64,000 nt of DNA from CAZIAK01 sp964537035. GTDB taxonomy: Bacteria > Planctomycetota > B15-G4. This document shows, in pieces, positions 16,399 through 24,712 of this stretch. Made by a program: the position numbers and the translations under genes. How positions within the stretch are numbered: position 1 is the first letter of the stretch; each line of letters starts with the position of its first letter. Location: NCBI GenBank assembly GCA_964537035.1, contig CAZIAK010000001.1, positions 186,001-250,000 of the forward strand, written 5' to 3'. The notes beneath the pieces were generated by a model. That model saw only the letters and a list, made by a program, of their open reading frames with translations. It made no database searches and was not told where the DNA came from.

Positions 16399-16956
16399 TC
16401 AACGCAGCTCGGGGTCCTTCTTCAGGTCGAGGGTCTCGTCCACCAGCTGCCGGTTCTCTTCGGGTATCCAGGGCCTCGCAGCCACCGCTGCCTGCTGGGT
16501 GAACGACAGTGAGTAGGAGGGGTTCAGGTCGTCGTCCAGCATCTGCGAGTTCGTGGCCTTGGCGATGAACACCAGCACCATGGTGAACAGTGCGCCGCGG
16601 GCTGCGCCGAAGGCGAAGCCAAGGAACCGATCGAGCCCCCCGAGGCTGACCTCTTCGAGGGCCCTGCGCAGCAGCTTGGCCACCAGCGCTCCCAAGAGCA
16701 GCACGGCGATGAACAAGACAGCGCCCCCGACCAAGCCACCGACCTGCGTGGGGTTGGCCGCCGTCTTGACGAAGGGCCAGGTCTCCGCGCCGAGCTGATG
16801 TCCCTGGGTCACGGCCAGGCTCACGCCCGCCATGATGGCAAGCAAACCCACCACATAACGCACGGCGCCTTTCATGGCTCCCGCAATGCCGATGCCCAAC
16901 ACCAGCAAGAGGCCGATGCCGTCGATCACGGACACACCATCGAGAGTGGGGGACAT
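16399..16956 (-). CDS. cvpA: CvpA family inner-membrane protein
   Basis: The protein has four hydrophobic segments and the CvpA pattern: an N-terminal DGIGLLLVLGIGIAGAMKG helix, a glycine-rich third segment, and LDRFLGFAFGAARGALF in the fourth. CvpA is required for colicin V export in E. coli, and its homologues affect envelope stress and biofilm in several bacteria. ATG 16956 is taken as the start (185 aa); the frame is open to 17013, which would add a polar N-terminus. No other colicin or secretion gene is nearby. Confidence 0.75.
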   Translation of the reverse strand: MSPTLDGVSVIDGIGLLLVLGIGIAGAMKGAVRYVVGLLAIMAGVSLAVTQGHQLGAETWPFVKTAANPTQVGGLVGGAVLFIAVLLLGALVAKLLRRALEEVSLGGLDRFLGFAFGAARGALFTMVLVFIAKATNSQMLDDDLNPSYSLSFTQQAAVAARPWIPEENRQLVDETLDLKKDPELR

Positions 16957-17052
16957 GGGGGAGCTCACGGAATGGGTAGGCAAGGACTCATGAAGCTGAC
17001 TGCCACGGGCCACCGTACCCAGCCAGGAGCACCCCGTACAATGGCCGGCCGC

Positions 17053-18771
17053 TCAGCGCAGTCCGGCGTCTCGCTGCTCCTTCACGACCCAGTCCAACAT
17101 CAGCTCCATGCGCCGCGCAGCTTCAGTTCCCGGTGGGGCGGCGCGGTAGGCGCTCTCGGCGAGCATGGCGGCGTCTCGGTAGTCTCCACACTCGGCCTGG
17201 GCAGCGATCAGGGCGACCACCGCGTCGTCATTCTCGGGGTCAAATTGCGTGGCAGCCAGAGCATGGAGCAGTGCCAGCCGCGGCCGCCGCAGAAAAGGCG
17301 CCTGAGCGCGGCCAAGAAAATGACAAGCACGCAACTCTTCTTCCAGACTGCTCGGCCCACCGTTCTCTAGAAGTAGGGCCAGCAGTTGGCCTTCCCTTTG
17401 GCTGTGCCCCATGGCCTGCATCCACGGATCGAGTGGCCGATCATCCACACCGCCGGTGATCAGCAACGTGCAGAGCAGCGTGCCTCCCACGGCGAAGGCG
17501 AGACGCCTCGTCCATGGTCTGCTGGGATCGGCCCCAGCCACTCCCGCTGCCGCGGCCCCCAACAAGACCAGGTCGAGAGAAGCCAGGGTCAGAGGCCCGA
17601 CGGCGGTCGCCGCTCCGACCAACACCAAGATCAGCGCTGCGACCACGATGCCCGCGCGGGGCCAGCTGGAGCGCACCTCCTTGACCTTGGCCAGGCCCAG
17701 GACTGCAAAGGCAAAGAGCAACAGGCCGCCACGGAGCAGGACGTCAAAGAGCCCCATGGCCCGACGGGCCTGGAGCCAGCTGTCGTCCTCGGGGATGTCA
17801 ACGATCCCTTGCAGCAGCGGCGCCAGACGGCGGGGGCCCAGCAGGTCTTGACCTAGCCGACGAGCGAGGGAGAACGCCAGGGTCAGCGGCGGGGCGCTCG
17901 CCACCGCATCGTAGGCTCGGTGCATGGTGTCCAGTTCACGAACCTCGGCATGGAACTGCACCTCGCCGGGAGTCAGCACGCGCCCATCGGCGAGGGCCAG
18001 CAGGCTGTGCGCGGGCGCCGTATCGGGCAGCCACTCGCGCCCCAATGTCTCGGGTCCCCGCTGGGCAAGAGCACCCAGCGCCAAGGCAGCGCCCACGGCG
18101 AGCAGCGCCCCCAGGGCAGAGGCCAACCGGGGCACGGGCAGCAGGTACACGATCAGGCCAGCCACAAGCGCCAGGGCCACGACCGACCCACCGAGGACAA
18201 CAGCCGAGGCGCTCCCCAGGGCAAGGAGCGGCAGACCCAAGATCCAGGCCCCGCGGTGACAGCGGGCCCAGCCCGCCAGGGCCAGGCACAGGGCGCCACC
18301 CAACAGCAACTCAGGGGTCGGGCTCACAGCCGAGCGGATCAGGGTGGGATGAAGGGCCCACACGGTGGTTCCCCAGGCCAGGGTTCGCCCCACAGAGCGC
18401 CGGGTCATGCCAGTGATGCGCGAGCCCGCCAGGGCCAGATCCAGGGCTGCAAGCAGGGCCAGCAAGGACAGGGCCACGCAGAGCATCCGCACCTCGAGGA
18501 TCGTGGTCAGACCCAGAGATTCACCCAGGCGGTTCATGGTCAGGCCGATGCCCGGAGCCCGAACCCTGTTGATGGCGTCCCAGCCCCGGCCCTCAAGCGC
18601 GGCCACGAAGCCGTCCGCCTCCCATTCGAGGGCGGTCGAAGCCATGGCCTCGGCGTGGCCCGCCCGCAGGCCCAGGCCCAGCACGAGCGCCAAGAGCCAC
18701 CAGGTCCCTTGGCCCGCCGTCCAGCTGGGCGTGGAGACGGTCGGCTCGGTCGGGGCTGTGGGCTCGGTCAT
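17053..18771 (-). CDS. Multipass membrane protein, GT39/ArnT-like, with C-terminal TPR-like tail
   Basis: The 572-aa product has roughly ten hydrophobic helices over residues 25-420, including the early loop LEWEADGFVAALEGRGW that looks like the EADE/DG motif region of GT39-type (ArnT, PMT) glycosyltransferases, and WALHPTLIRSAVSPTPELLL, typical of that family. The last 110 residues form short helical repeats (VVALIAAQAECGDYRDAAML). Such enzymes use polyprenyl-phosphate sugars at the membrane. The assignment is by fold pattern only. It is divergent from rsmJ and possibly in one transcript with cvpA downstream. Confidence 0.6.
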   Translation of the reverse strand: MTEPTAPTEPTVSTPSWTAGQGTWWLLALVLGLGLRAGHAEAMASTALEWEADGFVAALEGRGWDAINRVRAPGIGLTMNRLGESLGLTTILEVRMLCVALSLLALLAALDLALAGSRITGMTRRSVGRTLAWGTTVWALHPTLIRSAVSPTPELLLGGALCLALAGWARCHRGAWILGLPLLALGSASAVVLGGSVVALALVAGLIVYLLPVPRLASALGALLAVGAALALGALAQRGPETLGREWLPDTAPAHSLLALADGRVLTPGEVQFHAEVRELDTMHRAYDAVASAPPLTLAFSLARRLGQDLLGPRRLAPLLQGIVDIPEDDSWLQARRAMGLFDVLLRGGLLLFAFAVLGLAKVKEVRSSWPRAGIVVAALILVLVGAATAVGPLTLASLDLVLLGAAAAGVAGADPSRPWTRRLAFAVGGTLLCTLLITGGVDDRPLDPWMQAMGHSQREGQLLALLLENGGPSSLEEELRACHFLGRAQAPFLRRPRLALLHALAATQFDPENDDAVVALIAAQAECGDYRDAAMLAESAYRAAPPGTEAARRMELMLDWVVKEQRDAGLR

Positions 18772-18935
18772 GGGGGCTCGTTGAATGCTGGCTGGTTGTG
18801 AACAGAGGGTATGGGGGCTGTGTGGCTTGTTCTACGCCATTTCTAACATCCGATAATCCATATTATGGTGCGTTATGGCCATCAGGCTTGGCGGGGGACC
18901 TCTGCCCCAGAGATCTCATGGCTGCCATCCACGCG

Positions 18936-18941
18936 TAGACT
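18936..18941 (+). promoter_or_regulatory. Putative -10 hexamer TAGACT for rsmJ, 8 nt before GTG
   Basis: TAGACT is followed by 8 nt and then GTG 18950, which is the start giving the usual RsmJ N-terminus. A transcript starting from this box would be leaderless. No good -35 is visible. Confidence 0.4.
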
Positions 18942-18949
18942 GCGCCGCC

Positions 18950-19759
18950 GTGGCTCCTCTCGTCTCCCTCTCGCTACTGGCTGTCGATGCAGACGCCGAC
19001 CTCCTGGTCCGAGCGCAGACGCTGGCCTTGCGGCTTGGCTGCTCCGTGGTCACCGACACCAGCGCGATCTCTGGCGATCTGGCTCTGCGCCTCAGTGCCC
19101 AGCGGTTGGAGTTGCTCGATCTCTCCGGGCCCAAGCCCGTCGCCGTCTGGGCCGACTTCATCACAGGTCGTTTCGGCTACCGATTGCGGCAGGGCTACGG
19201 ACGGCGTCAACCCCTGGGTCGGGCCGTTGGCGCGGTCAACCATGGCCGGCCAAGGGTCGTGGACTGCACTGCTGGCTTGGGCCGAGACTCAGCCCTGTTG
19301 GCCGCCCTGGGATGCTCGGTGGTGGCCCTCGAACGGTCAGCTGTCGTGGCCGAGCTGTTGGCCGACGGCCTGGACAGGGCTCGGCTCGCTGGCACCGTCC
19401 CCGGAGCCTCCGCTGCGGACGCCCGGGTGGCGGAGACCATCGGTCGCATCCAGCTGATCTGTGGGGATGCTCGCGTATGGCTGAGCAGCCCATCCTCGGG
19501 CCAGAGCGCAGACGTCGTCCTGCTCGACCCCATGTTTCCGCAACGGCAAAAGACTGCCCTGGTCAAAAAAGAGATGCGCCTGTTCAAGCGGCTCGTCGGC
19601 GAAGACCTCGACGCTGACGAGCTGCTCGAAGCCGCCCTGGGCTCGTCAATCCCGCGGGTTGTGGTCAAACGGCCTCGAGGATCGCCGCCCATGGCAGGCT
19701 CGCGCAAACCCAGCCATGGCCACGATGCAGGAGTCACCCGCTTCGACGTATACCTTTGA
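18950..19759 (+). CDS. rsmJ: 16S rRNA (guanine-1516-N2)-methyltransferase RsmJ
   Basis: The 269-aa product has the SAM-binding motif DCTAGLGRDS, the acidic loop ALERSAVVAELLADGL and the diagnostic block LLDPMFPQRQK-TALVKKEMR-LFKRLVGEDLDADELL, closely matching RsmJ, which methylates G1516 of 16S rRNA. It ends in RVVVKRPRGSPPMAG and a Arg/Lys-rich tail like family members. GTG 18950 is preferred to the in-frame ATG 18875: it gives the usual N-terminus and follows a -10-like TAGACT by 8 nt. The family is best known from gammaproteobacteria, so its presence here is notable. Confidence 0.85.
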   Translation: MAPLVSLSLLAVDADADLLVRAQTLALRLGCSVVTDTSAISGDLALRLSAQRLELLDLSGPKPVAVWADFITGRFGYRLRQGYGRRQPLGRAVGAVNHGRPRVVDCTAGLGRDSALLAALGCSVVALERSAVVAELLADGLDRARLAGTVPGASAADARVAETIGRIQLICGDARVWLSSPSSGQSADVVLLDPMFPQRQKTALVKKEMRLFKRLVGEDLDADELLEAALGSSIPRVVVKRPRGSPPMAGSRKPSHGHDAGVTRFDVYL

Positions 19760-20057
19760 AATCCCTGCAATAAAGTACCTTGAAGGTCCGGCTAGGAATC
19801 AGTCGGCCCGGATCGGTAACATGCGCGGCGGTCTCACGGGTTCTCTGCACACCATGCGCGTCAGGCCAGTGAAAGGGACACGTATTCGCTCGGTACGGCT
19901 TCATGACACCCGTTAGGGCTCCATCCACAAGGCCGCCGGTTCAGATCGCCCATGGGGCGCCTAGGTCGGCCTTTCTGGTATCAGAAGACGCCTACGGGCC
20001 TCTTGGAACCCGCCGATGGCAAGCCAGCCCCCCCCCTCCATGGCGTTTCATTGATTC
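19760..20057. other. Intergenic region between rsmJ and tetR
   Basis: This stretch of 298 bp holds no supported gene. Short frames through it have no domain and non-coding composition. The 3' portion contains a run of nine Cs (about 20030) just before TTGATTCATG at the TetR start. No clear terminator for rsmJ or operator-like palindrome was identified by eye. Confidence 0.5.
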
Positions 20058-20639
20058 ATGGCCAGACCCATCAGCTTTGACCCCGAGGTGGCCCTGGACG
20101 AGGCCATCGAACTCTTCTGGACCAAGGGCTATCACAACGCCAGCGTCGAGGACATCGTGCAATCCACCGGGCTCAACCGCCACAGCCTGTACGTGCGTTT
20201 CGGCAGCAAGCTCGGCCTGCTGAGAGCTGCTCTGCAACGGCACAACCAACGCGGCGTGGACCAACTCAACGCGATCTGCAACCTGGACGAACCGGTGAAG
20301 GATCGCCTGCGCAAGTTGCTCGCCTTGCGCGAACCCTCCAACGCCGACCCGGTCTTCGGGGACGCAACCCGGCGCGGCTGCTTTCAGTTCGCCATCGGTA
20401 CCGAGCTGCGCAACAGTCACCCTGAGTTCCGTTCGGCCATGGACGACATGGGCCGAAGAGTCGAGCAGTTCATGGAGCAGCTCGTGCGCGAGGGCCAGCA
20501 GTCTGGCGAGGTTCGCACAGACTGCAGCGCCGAAGACCTGGCCGCAGTCTTGATGGGTGGGTTCATGCTGCCGCTCATCTACAGCCAACAGCAGCAGCGC
20601 TTTGACGGTCTCGTCTCGGTCATCAACTGCGCCGTGTGA
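20058..20639 (+). CDS. TetR/AcrR family transcriptional regulator
   Basis: The 193-aa protein has a TetR N-terminal helix-turn-helix: EAIELFWTKGYHNASVEDIV with the recognition helix NRHSLYVRFGSKLGLLRAAL. The C-terminal half is helical and ligand-binding, with CFQFAIGTELRNSHPEF typical of the AcrR group near YcfQ/ComR. The end of the gene overlaps a GTG that is in frame with hemH, so the regulator and ferrochelatase are probably cotranscribed. The likely inference is control of its own operon; the inducer is unknown. Confidence 0.9.
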   Translation: MARPISFDPEVALDEAIELFWTKGYHNASVEDIVQSTGLNRHSLYVRFGSKLGLLRAALQRHNQRGVDQLNAICNLDEPVKDRLRKLLALREPSNADPVFGDATRRGCFQFAIGTELRNSHPEFRSAMDDMGRRVEQFMEQLVREGQQSGEVRTDCSAEDLAAVLMGGFMLPLIYSQQQQRFDGLVSVINCAV

Positions 20640-20659
20640 ATCGGGGCAGCACCGCTCGC

Positions 20660-21604
20660 ATGTCCCACACAGCCAGCCCGGTCGGCGTCCTGCTCAGCAA
20701 CACGGGCTCGCCCCAGGCCCCCACCGCACCGGCGCTCCGTGCCTACCTGGCAGAGTTCCTCTCGGACCCCCGGGTCGTGGACCTGCCCCGTTGGCTGTGG
20801 TGGCCGATCTTGCACGGCGTGGTCCTGAGAAGCCGGCCTCGTCGCTCCGCCGCTCTGTACCAGAGACTCTGGACCGACCAGGGCGCGCCCCTGATCCACA
20901 TCAGCCAGCTGCAGACCCGGGCCCTGGGCGAGCGGCTCGGGCCGGGATTCGTGGTGGCCATGGGCATGCGCTACGGCGAACCTTCCATGGCCACCGCGGT
21001 CGAGCAGCTCCGCGCCGCTGGTTGCCAGCGAGTGATCGTGCTGCCCATGTTCCCCCAGTTTGCCGAGGCCACGGTGGGTTCGATCCTGGCGGCGGCGGCA
21101 CCGCTTCTCGGCAATCTTCCCTGGGCAGAGGTGCCCCCGTTCTTTGCCGACCACGACTACATCGCCGCGTTGGCAAGGACCATCGAGGCCGAGCGCAACG
21201 ACGAGCACTTGCTGATCAGCTTTCATGGTCTGCCCATGCGTCAAGTGCGCCGCGGGGACCCGTACCCGGAGCACTGCCGACACACCGCCGAGCAGCTTGC
21301 TGAGCAACTCGGGCTCGGCCCCCACCAGTGGTCCCTGTCGTTTCAATCCCGCTTCGGGCCCGGCCGCTGGTTGGAGCCAGCCACCGATGCCCTGGTGTGC
21401 GAGTTGGCCGCAGCACACCCACAGCTGCTGGTAGCCTGCCCGGGTTTCACCGCGGATTGCCTTGAGAGCCTGGATGAAATCGGCTGCGAACTCGCCAAGA
21501 CCTTTCGAGAGGCTGGCGGTCAGAGCCTACGCCTCGTGCCCTGCCTCAACGACGACCCCGACTTCATGGATTGCCTGGCCAAGCTGGTCAGGTCTGTCGG
21601 CTGA
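20660..21604 (+). CDS. hemH: Ferrochelatase
   Basis: HemH inserts Fe(II) into protoporphyrin IX. The 314-aa protein shows VGVLLSNTGSPQAPTA, MRYGEPS, the catalytic His in LISFHGLPMRQ, SLSFQSRFGP and PGFTADCLESLDEI with the conserved Glu. All are family signatures. ATG 20660 is taken as start; GTG 20636, overlapping the tetR stop as GTGA, would add eight residues and is a strong alternative because it implies coupling. No other heme gene is nearby. Confidence 0.95.
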   Translation: MSHTASPVGVLLSNTGSPQAPTAPALRAYLAEFLSDPRVVDLPRWLWWPILHGVVLRSRPRRSAALYQRLWTDQGAPLIHISQLQTRALGERLGPGFVVAMGMRYGEPSMATAVEQLRAAGCQRVIVLPMFPQFAEATVGSILAAAAPLLGNLPWAEVPPFFADHDYIAALARTIEAERNDEHLLISFHGLPMRQVRRGDPYPEHCRHTAEQLAEQLGLGPHQWSLSFQSRFGPGRWLEPATDALVCELAAAHPQLLVACPGFTADCLESLDEIGCELAKTFREAGGQSLRLVPCLNDDPDFMDCLAKLVRSVG

Positions 21605-21628
21605 GGTCGTTGTGACCCGAGAGGGCAG

Positions 21629-22516
21629 TCAGACCAACCACGAGCGCTCGGGATGTCGCACGGTCAGCACGGGCACATGGCCGTGACGGGTGACCAGGTC
21701 GGCAACATGTCCCAGGAGTGCACCGCTGAAACCTGTGTGGCCGTGGGTCCCCATCATGACCAGATCGACCGTGTCTTGAAGGCGCAGGATACGGGGCACC
21801 GGGTCGTCTTCGACGAAGACCAGTTCGTGGTCAACGCCTTGCCAGTCCATTGCGGCCATGGCCTGATCAAACTCAGCCTCCGCGTCCTTGCGCAGGCCTT
21901 CGACCACGTACGTTGGTCCGGGCATGGCCCAGCCTTCGTCGGAGAACAACTCTGGCGAAGAGAAACAGTGCAGAACAAGCAGCTCTGCTGAGTGTGCGTG
22001 AGCCCAGTGCACAGCTCCCCGGAGGACGGCGATGCTGTCGTCAGAGAGATCGACGGGCACAAGAATGCGCTGCGTTTCTCGCAGAGGTCCCGCCTGGACC
22101 CAGACCGGACAGGTGGCCTGGCTGAGAACGCCCCGGACCGTGTCGTCGAAATTCAGCAGCCCGTGCCTTTGATGCCGCCCCAACACGATCAGCTCTGCGT
22201 CCAGCTCAGCAGCGCGGCGCAGGACCAACTCGGCGGGATGCTTGACCACCTCAACCGTGAGATGCTCCTCGCTGAAACCCACCGGTAGCTGGGCCCCGGA
22301 GAGTGACGCGTTGATACCACTCAAGATCGCGCGGCGGGCGTTCTCGACGGCGTCGGGGGCCAATCGAGCGAAGCCGTGGGAGGACTTCACTCCATGGACC
22401 AGCTCAAGCCTGGCGCCAAACCGCTGCGCCAACCCGATGGCCACGTTGAGGGCCTTCTCCGCCTGACCATGGGCGTCGACGCCCACCAGGATGCACTGGG
22501 GTGATGAGATGCTCAT
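21629..22516 (-). CDS. Tandem universal stress protein (two UspA domains)
   Basis: Two UspA domains form a 295-aa protein. Domain 1 starts ILVGVDAHGQAEKALNVA and has a degenerate nucleotide loop (LIVLGRHQRHG). Domain 2 starts ILVPVDLSDDSIAVLRGAV and has the ATP-binding pattern MGTHGHTGFSGALLGHVADLV, so only the second half is likely to bind ATP. ATG 22516 is chosen because the frame upstream to 22678 has no domain and runs into the next gene. These proteins respond to stress and starvation; no partner gene is visible here. Confidence 0.88.
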   Translation of the reverse strand: MSISSPQCILVGVDAHGQAEKALNVAIGLAQRFGARLELVHGVKSSHGFARLAPDAVENARRAILSGINASLSGAQLPVGFSEEHLTVEVVKHPAELVLRRAAELDAELIVLGRHQRHGLLNFDDTVRGVLSQATCPVWVQAGPLRETQRILVPVDLSDDSIAVLRGAVHWAHAHSAELLVLHCFSSPELFSDEGWAMPGPTYVVEGLRKDAEAEFDQAMAAMDWQGVDHELVFVEDDPVPRILRLQDTVDLVMMGTHGHTGFSGALLGHVADLVTRHGHVPVLTVRHPERSWLV

Positions 22517-22544
22517 GAAACCTGTGAGCTCCGTGGAGGCCGGT

Positions 22545-24605
22545 TCATTCGATGTAGAAAGGGCTCGTCCAGGCGACATGATGGTCGGCCTGAAGGACCC
22601 GCAAGTAGACGTACTCACCGGCTGCGAGGTCGGTGAGCTCATACGAGCTGGCGATGAACGCGGAGGGTTCGTCGTCAAAGCTCGAGGACGCGATGACCGC
22701 GCCGCTGCGCACCAGGTCGACGCGCACGATGGGCGCCGTGCCCCAGGCCAGCAGGGTCACCTTGGCCGGGCCGTCGGGCGCGGCCAGGGTGCCGCCCATG
22801 CGTGTGCCGTCCAGGCTGCAGCGGACGATCATGCGCGCACCGCTCGTCGCATAGCACCGTCGGCTGCGCAACACATCGAGGACACCAGCCCGGGAGAAAT
22901 CATCGGTCAGCAAGGCCACCAGCCCCCCAGCGCCGCTGGGGTTGGCCAGGTGCGCCAGCCCCGGGTGTCCGTCGTGGCTGTCACCGCTCCCTACGAAACC
23001 GAAACGCATGCCCGCATCGAGCACGTCACGAACGAAGTTGCCCGGTTGAGGACGATAGATCAGCAACGGTGAATCGAGGGCTTCGCTGCTGCCATGAACA
23101 GAGATCACTTCGGTCACGGGTTCGATCGCCGGGTCCGGGCGGTAGGTCCAGTTGACGGCGATGGGGCCGCCCGCGGAGTGGTGGGCAAAGGTCAGAACCT
23201 CTTGCCCTGCCAGGCCGTCCCAGAGCTGTCGCGGGGTTTCGTAGCGCTCGTCAAGAGACGACAAGACCGACAGGCTGGGCTCCTCTTCAAAGCTCAGGAC
23301 ATGGCGATGGCCGTGGATCCAGCTGGTCCATTCATAGCCGGGCAGGGTCACGAAACGGCCGGGCTCGTGGTGGGCAGCGACGCTCTCGCTGATGCGCTCC
23401 CACATCTCGGGATGGGCGTCCAGAAACTCGAAGCCCCAGTGGTCATGGTCGGTCAAGGAGACCACGTCGAGGGCTGCCACATCGCGGGCGTAGGCGAAGT
23501 AGTCATCCGGGGTGCCCGTGCCATCAGAGAGGCCCGAGTGGCCGTGCAGATCTCCCCACAGGATCGCCCCCACCTCGGCTTGCACCACGAGAGGGTTGGA
23601 CAGACCTTGCAGTCCGTCGTCCGTGCTGGCGGCGATCCACCACACACCCTCTTCGGCACAGTCGAAGGTGAACGATTGGTGCCCCCCTTCGCTGCCGTCA
23701 AAGAGGAGGGCTTGCGGAGCCTCGGCCCCTGCGGGAAGCCCGGAGAGCAGCACCTTGCCTTCGAATGGCACGCCGCTGTTGGCGCCGGCATCCAGCACAG
23801 CCACGGTGAGCCGTGCCTCGCCGCCAGGTCGCACGCAGCTGGTCACGGTGACAACCAACTGAGCCGCAGGCCCTGGCGCGACAGCGACCATTGGCGCCTC
23901 GGCGATCAGACCCCGGAGACCATCGCCGTCGCCGTCCACCGCGATCCAGAAGGGGCTCTCGGCCTCGGCAAAACGATCAGGACGAGCACCCGCAGCCCCC
24001 GCGCCGTAGGTGATGGTCAGGCCCTCGCCCGGGCGTAGCTCCCGCCCGCTGATGATGATGGCCATGAGCTGTTGCTCGACAGCCCGCGCCAGGGGAACCA
24101 CGCCCTCGGCATCAGTGGTCACGGTGGTGAAACCCAGACGTCCGGCCATGGCCTCCACGGGCAGGCGACCGTCGTCCGGAACTGGCCAGCTCCAGCCCCA
24201 GTAGGGGGACACCTGCAGGTACACAACCCCGCCCTCGGCCACTCCCAGAGGGCCAGCCTCGAAACGAATGGTCCAGCGCCCGGCCTCCCCCACTGTGGCC
24301 TCTTCGTCCCAGCCCGGAGACTCGATCAGCCAGGCTCGCCCGCCACCGTCGGACGGGTGGCGTTCGGCCTGCAGATCCTGGCGCAGACTCTCGACCATCT
24401 CCCACCTTGCTGTGGGCGGCTCAGGGTCGTCAACGGGCCGACTGCGCCAGCCGCTCTCGGTGGCCGGGCCCAGAGCCGCTGGCGTGACCACCGCGGGCGC
24501 TGCGACTTCGGGCGCTGATGATGAGTCTTCAGCGGCCACACCGTCACCGTCGCAAGCAGCCAGGAAGAGAAGCGGAAGCCAGCACCAGCGAGAGAGGACA
24601 CTCAT
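22545..24605 (-). CDS. PHP-domain metallohydrolase lipoprotein (CehA/DUF3604-like)
   Basis: The 686-aa lipoprotein (lipobox LAAC, Cys18) has an N-terminal beta-rich region and a C-terminal PHP phosphoesterase domain. The metal-binding motifs are DLHGHS (352-357), TDHDHWG (385-391), GYEW (423-426), HGHRH (431-435), FAHHSAGG and GSGDSHDG, matching CehA/McbA/DUF3604 hydrolases. The substrate is unknown; homologues act on carbamates or nucleotides. A TAGACT sits only 6 nt upstream of the ATG (24612-24617, minus strand), suggesting a leaderless transcript. Divergent from nothing: the next gene upstream is on the same strand. Confidence 0.85.
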   Translation of the reverse strand: MSVLSRWCWLPLLFLAACDGDGVAAEDSSSAPEVAAPAVVTPAALGPATESGWRSRPVDDPEPPTARWEMVESLRQDLQAERHPSDGGGRAWLIESPGWDEEATVGEAGRWTIRFEAGPLGVAEGGVVYLQVSPYWGWSWPVPDDGRLPVEAMAGRLGFTTVTTDAEGVVPLARAVEQQLMAIIISGRELRPGEGLTITYGAGAAGARPDRFAEAESPFWIAVDGDGDGLRGLIAEAPMVAVAPGPAAQLVVTVTSCVRPGGEARLTVAVLDAGANSGVPFEGKVLLSGLPAGAEAPQALLFDGSEGGHQSFTFDCAEEGVWWIAASTDDGLQGLSNPLVVQAEVGAILWGDLHGHSGLSDGTGTPDDYFAYARDVAALDVVSLTDHDHWGFEFLDAHPEMWERISESVAAHHEPGRFVTLPGYEWTSWIHGHRHVLSFEEEPSLSVLSSLDERYETPRQLWDGLAGQEVLTFAHHSAGGPIAVNWTYRPDPAIEPVTEVISVHGSSEALDSPLLIYRPQPGNFVRDVLDAGMRFGFVGSGDSHDGHPGLAHLANPSGAGGLVALLTDDFSRAGVLDVLRSRRCYATSGARMIVRCSLDGTRMGGTLAAPDGPAKVTLLAWGTAPIVRVDLVRSGAVIASSSFDDEPSAFIASSYELTDLAAGEYVYLRVLQADHHVAWTSPFYIE

Positions 24606-24611
24606 GGCCCC

Positions 24612-24617
24612 AGTCTA
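24612..24617 (-). promoter_or_regulatory. Putative -10 hexamer TAGACT 6 nt before the PHP gene start
   Basis: On the minus strand TAGACT is followed by six bases and the ATG at 24605. The geometry is the same as at dapB, the glycosyltransferase and rsmJ. Confidence 0.4.
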
Positions 24618-24712
24618 GCAATCGCCGCCCGTGGTTTGGACGGCACGACGGCACATGCGACGGCAGCGCTCACGGCCCCCACGCCGCGAGCGCTGCCGTC
24701 AGTCCGTTGCGC

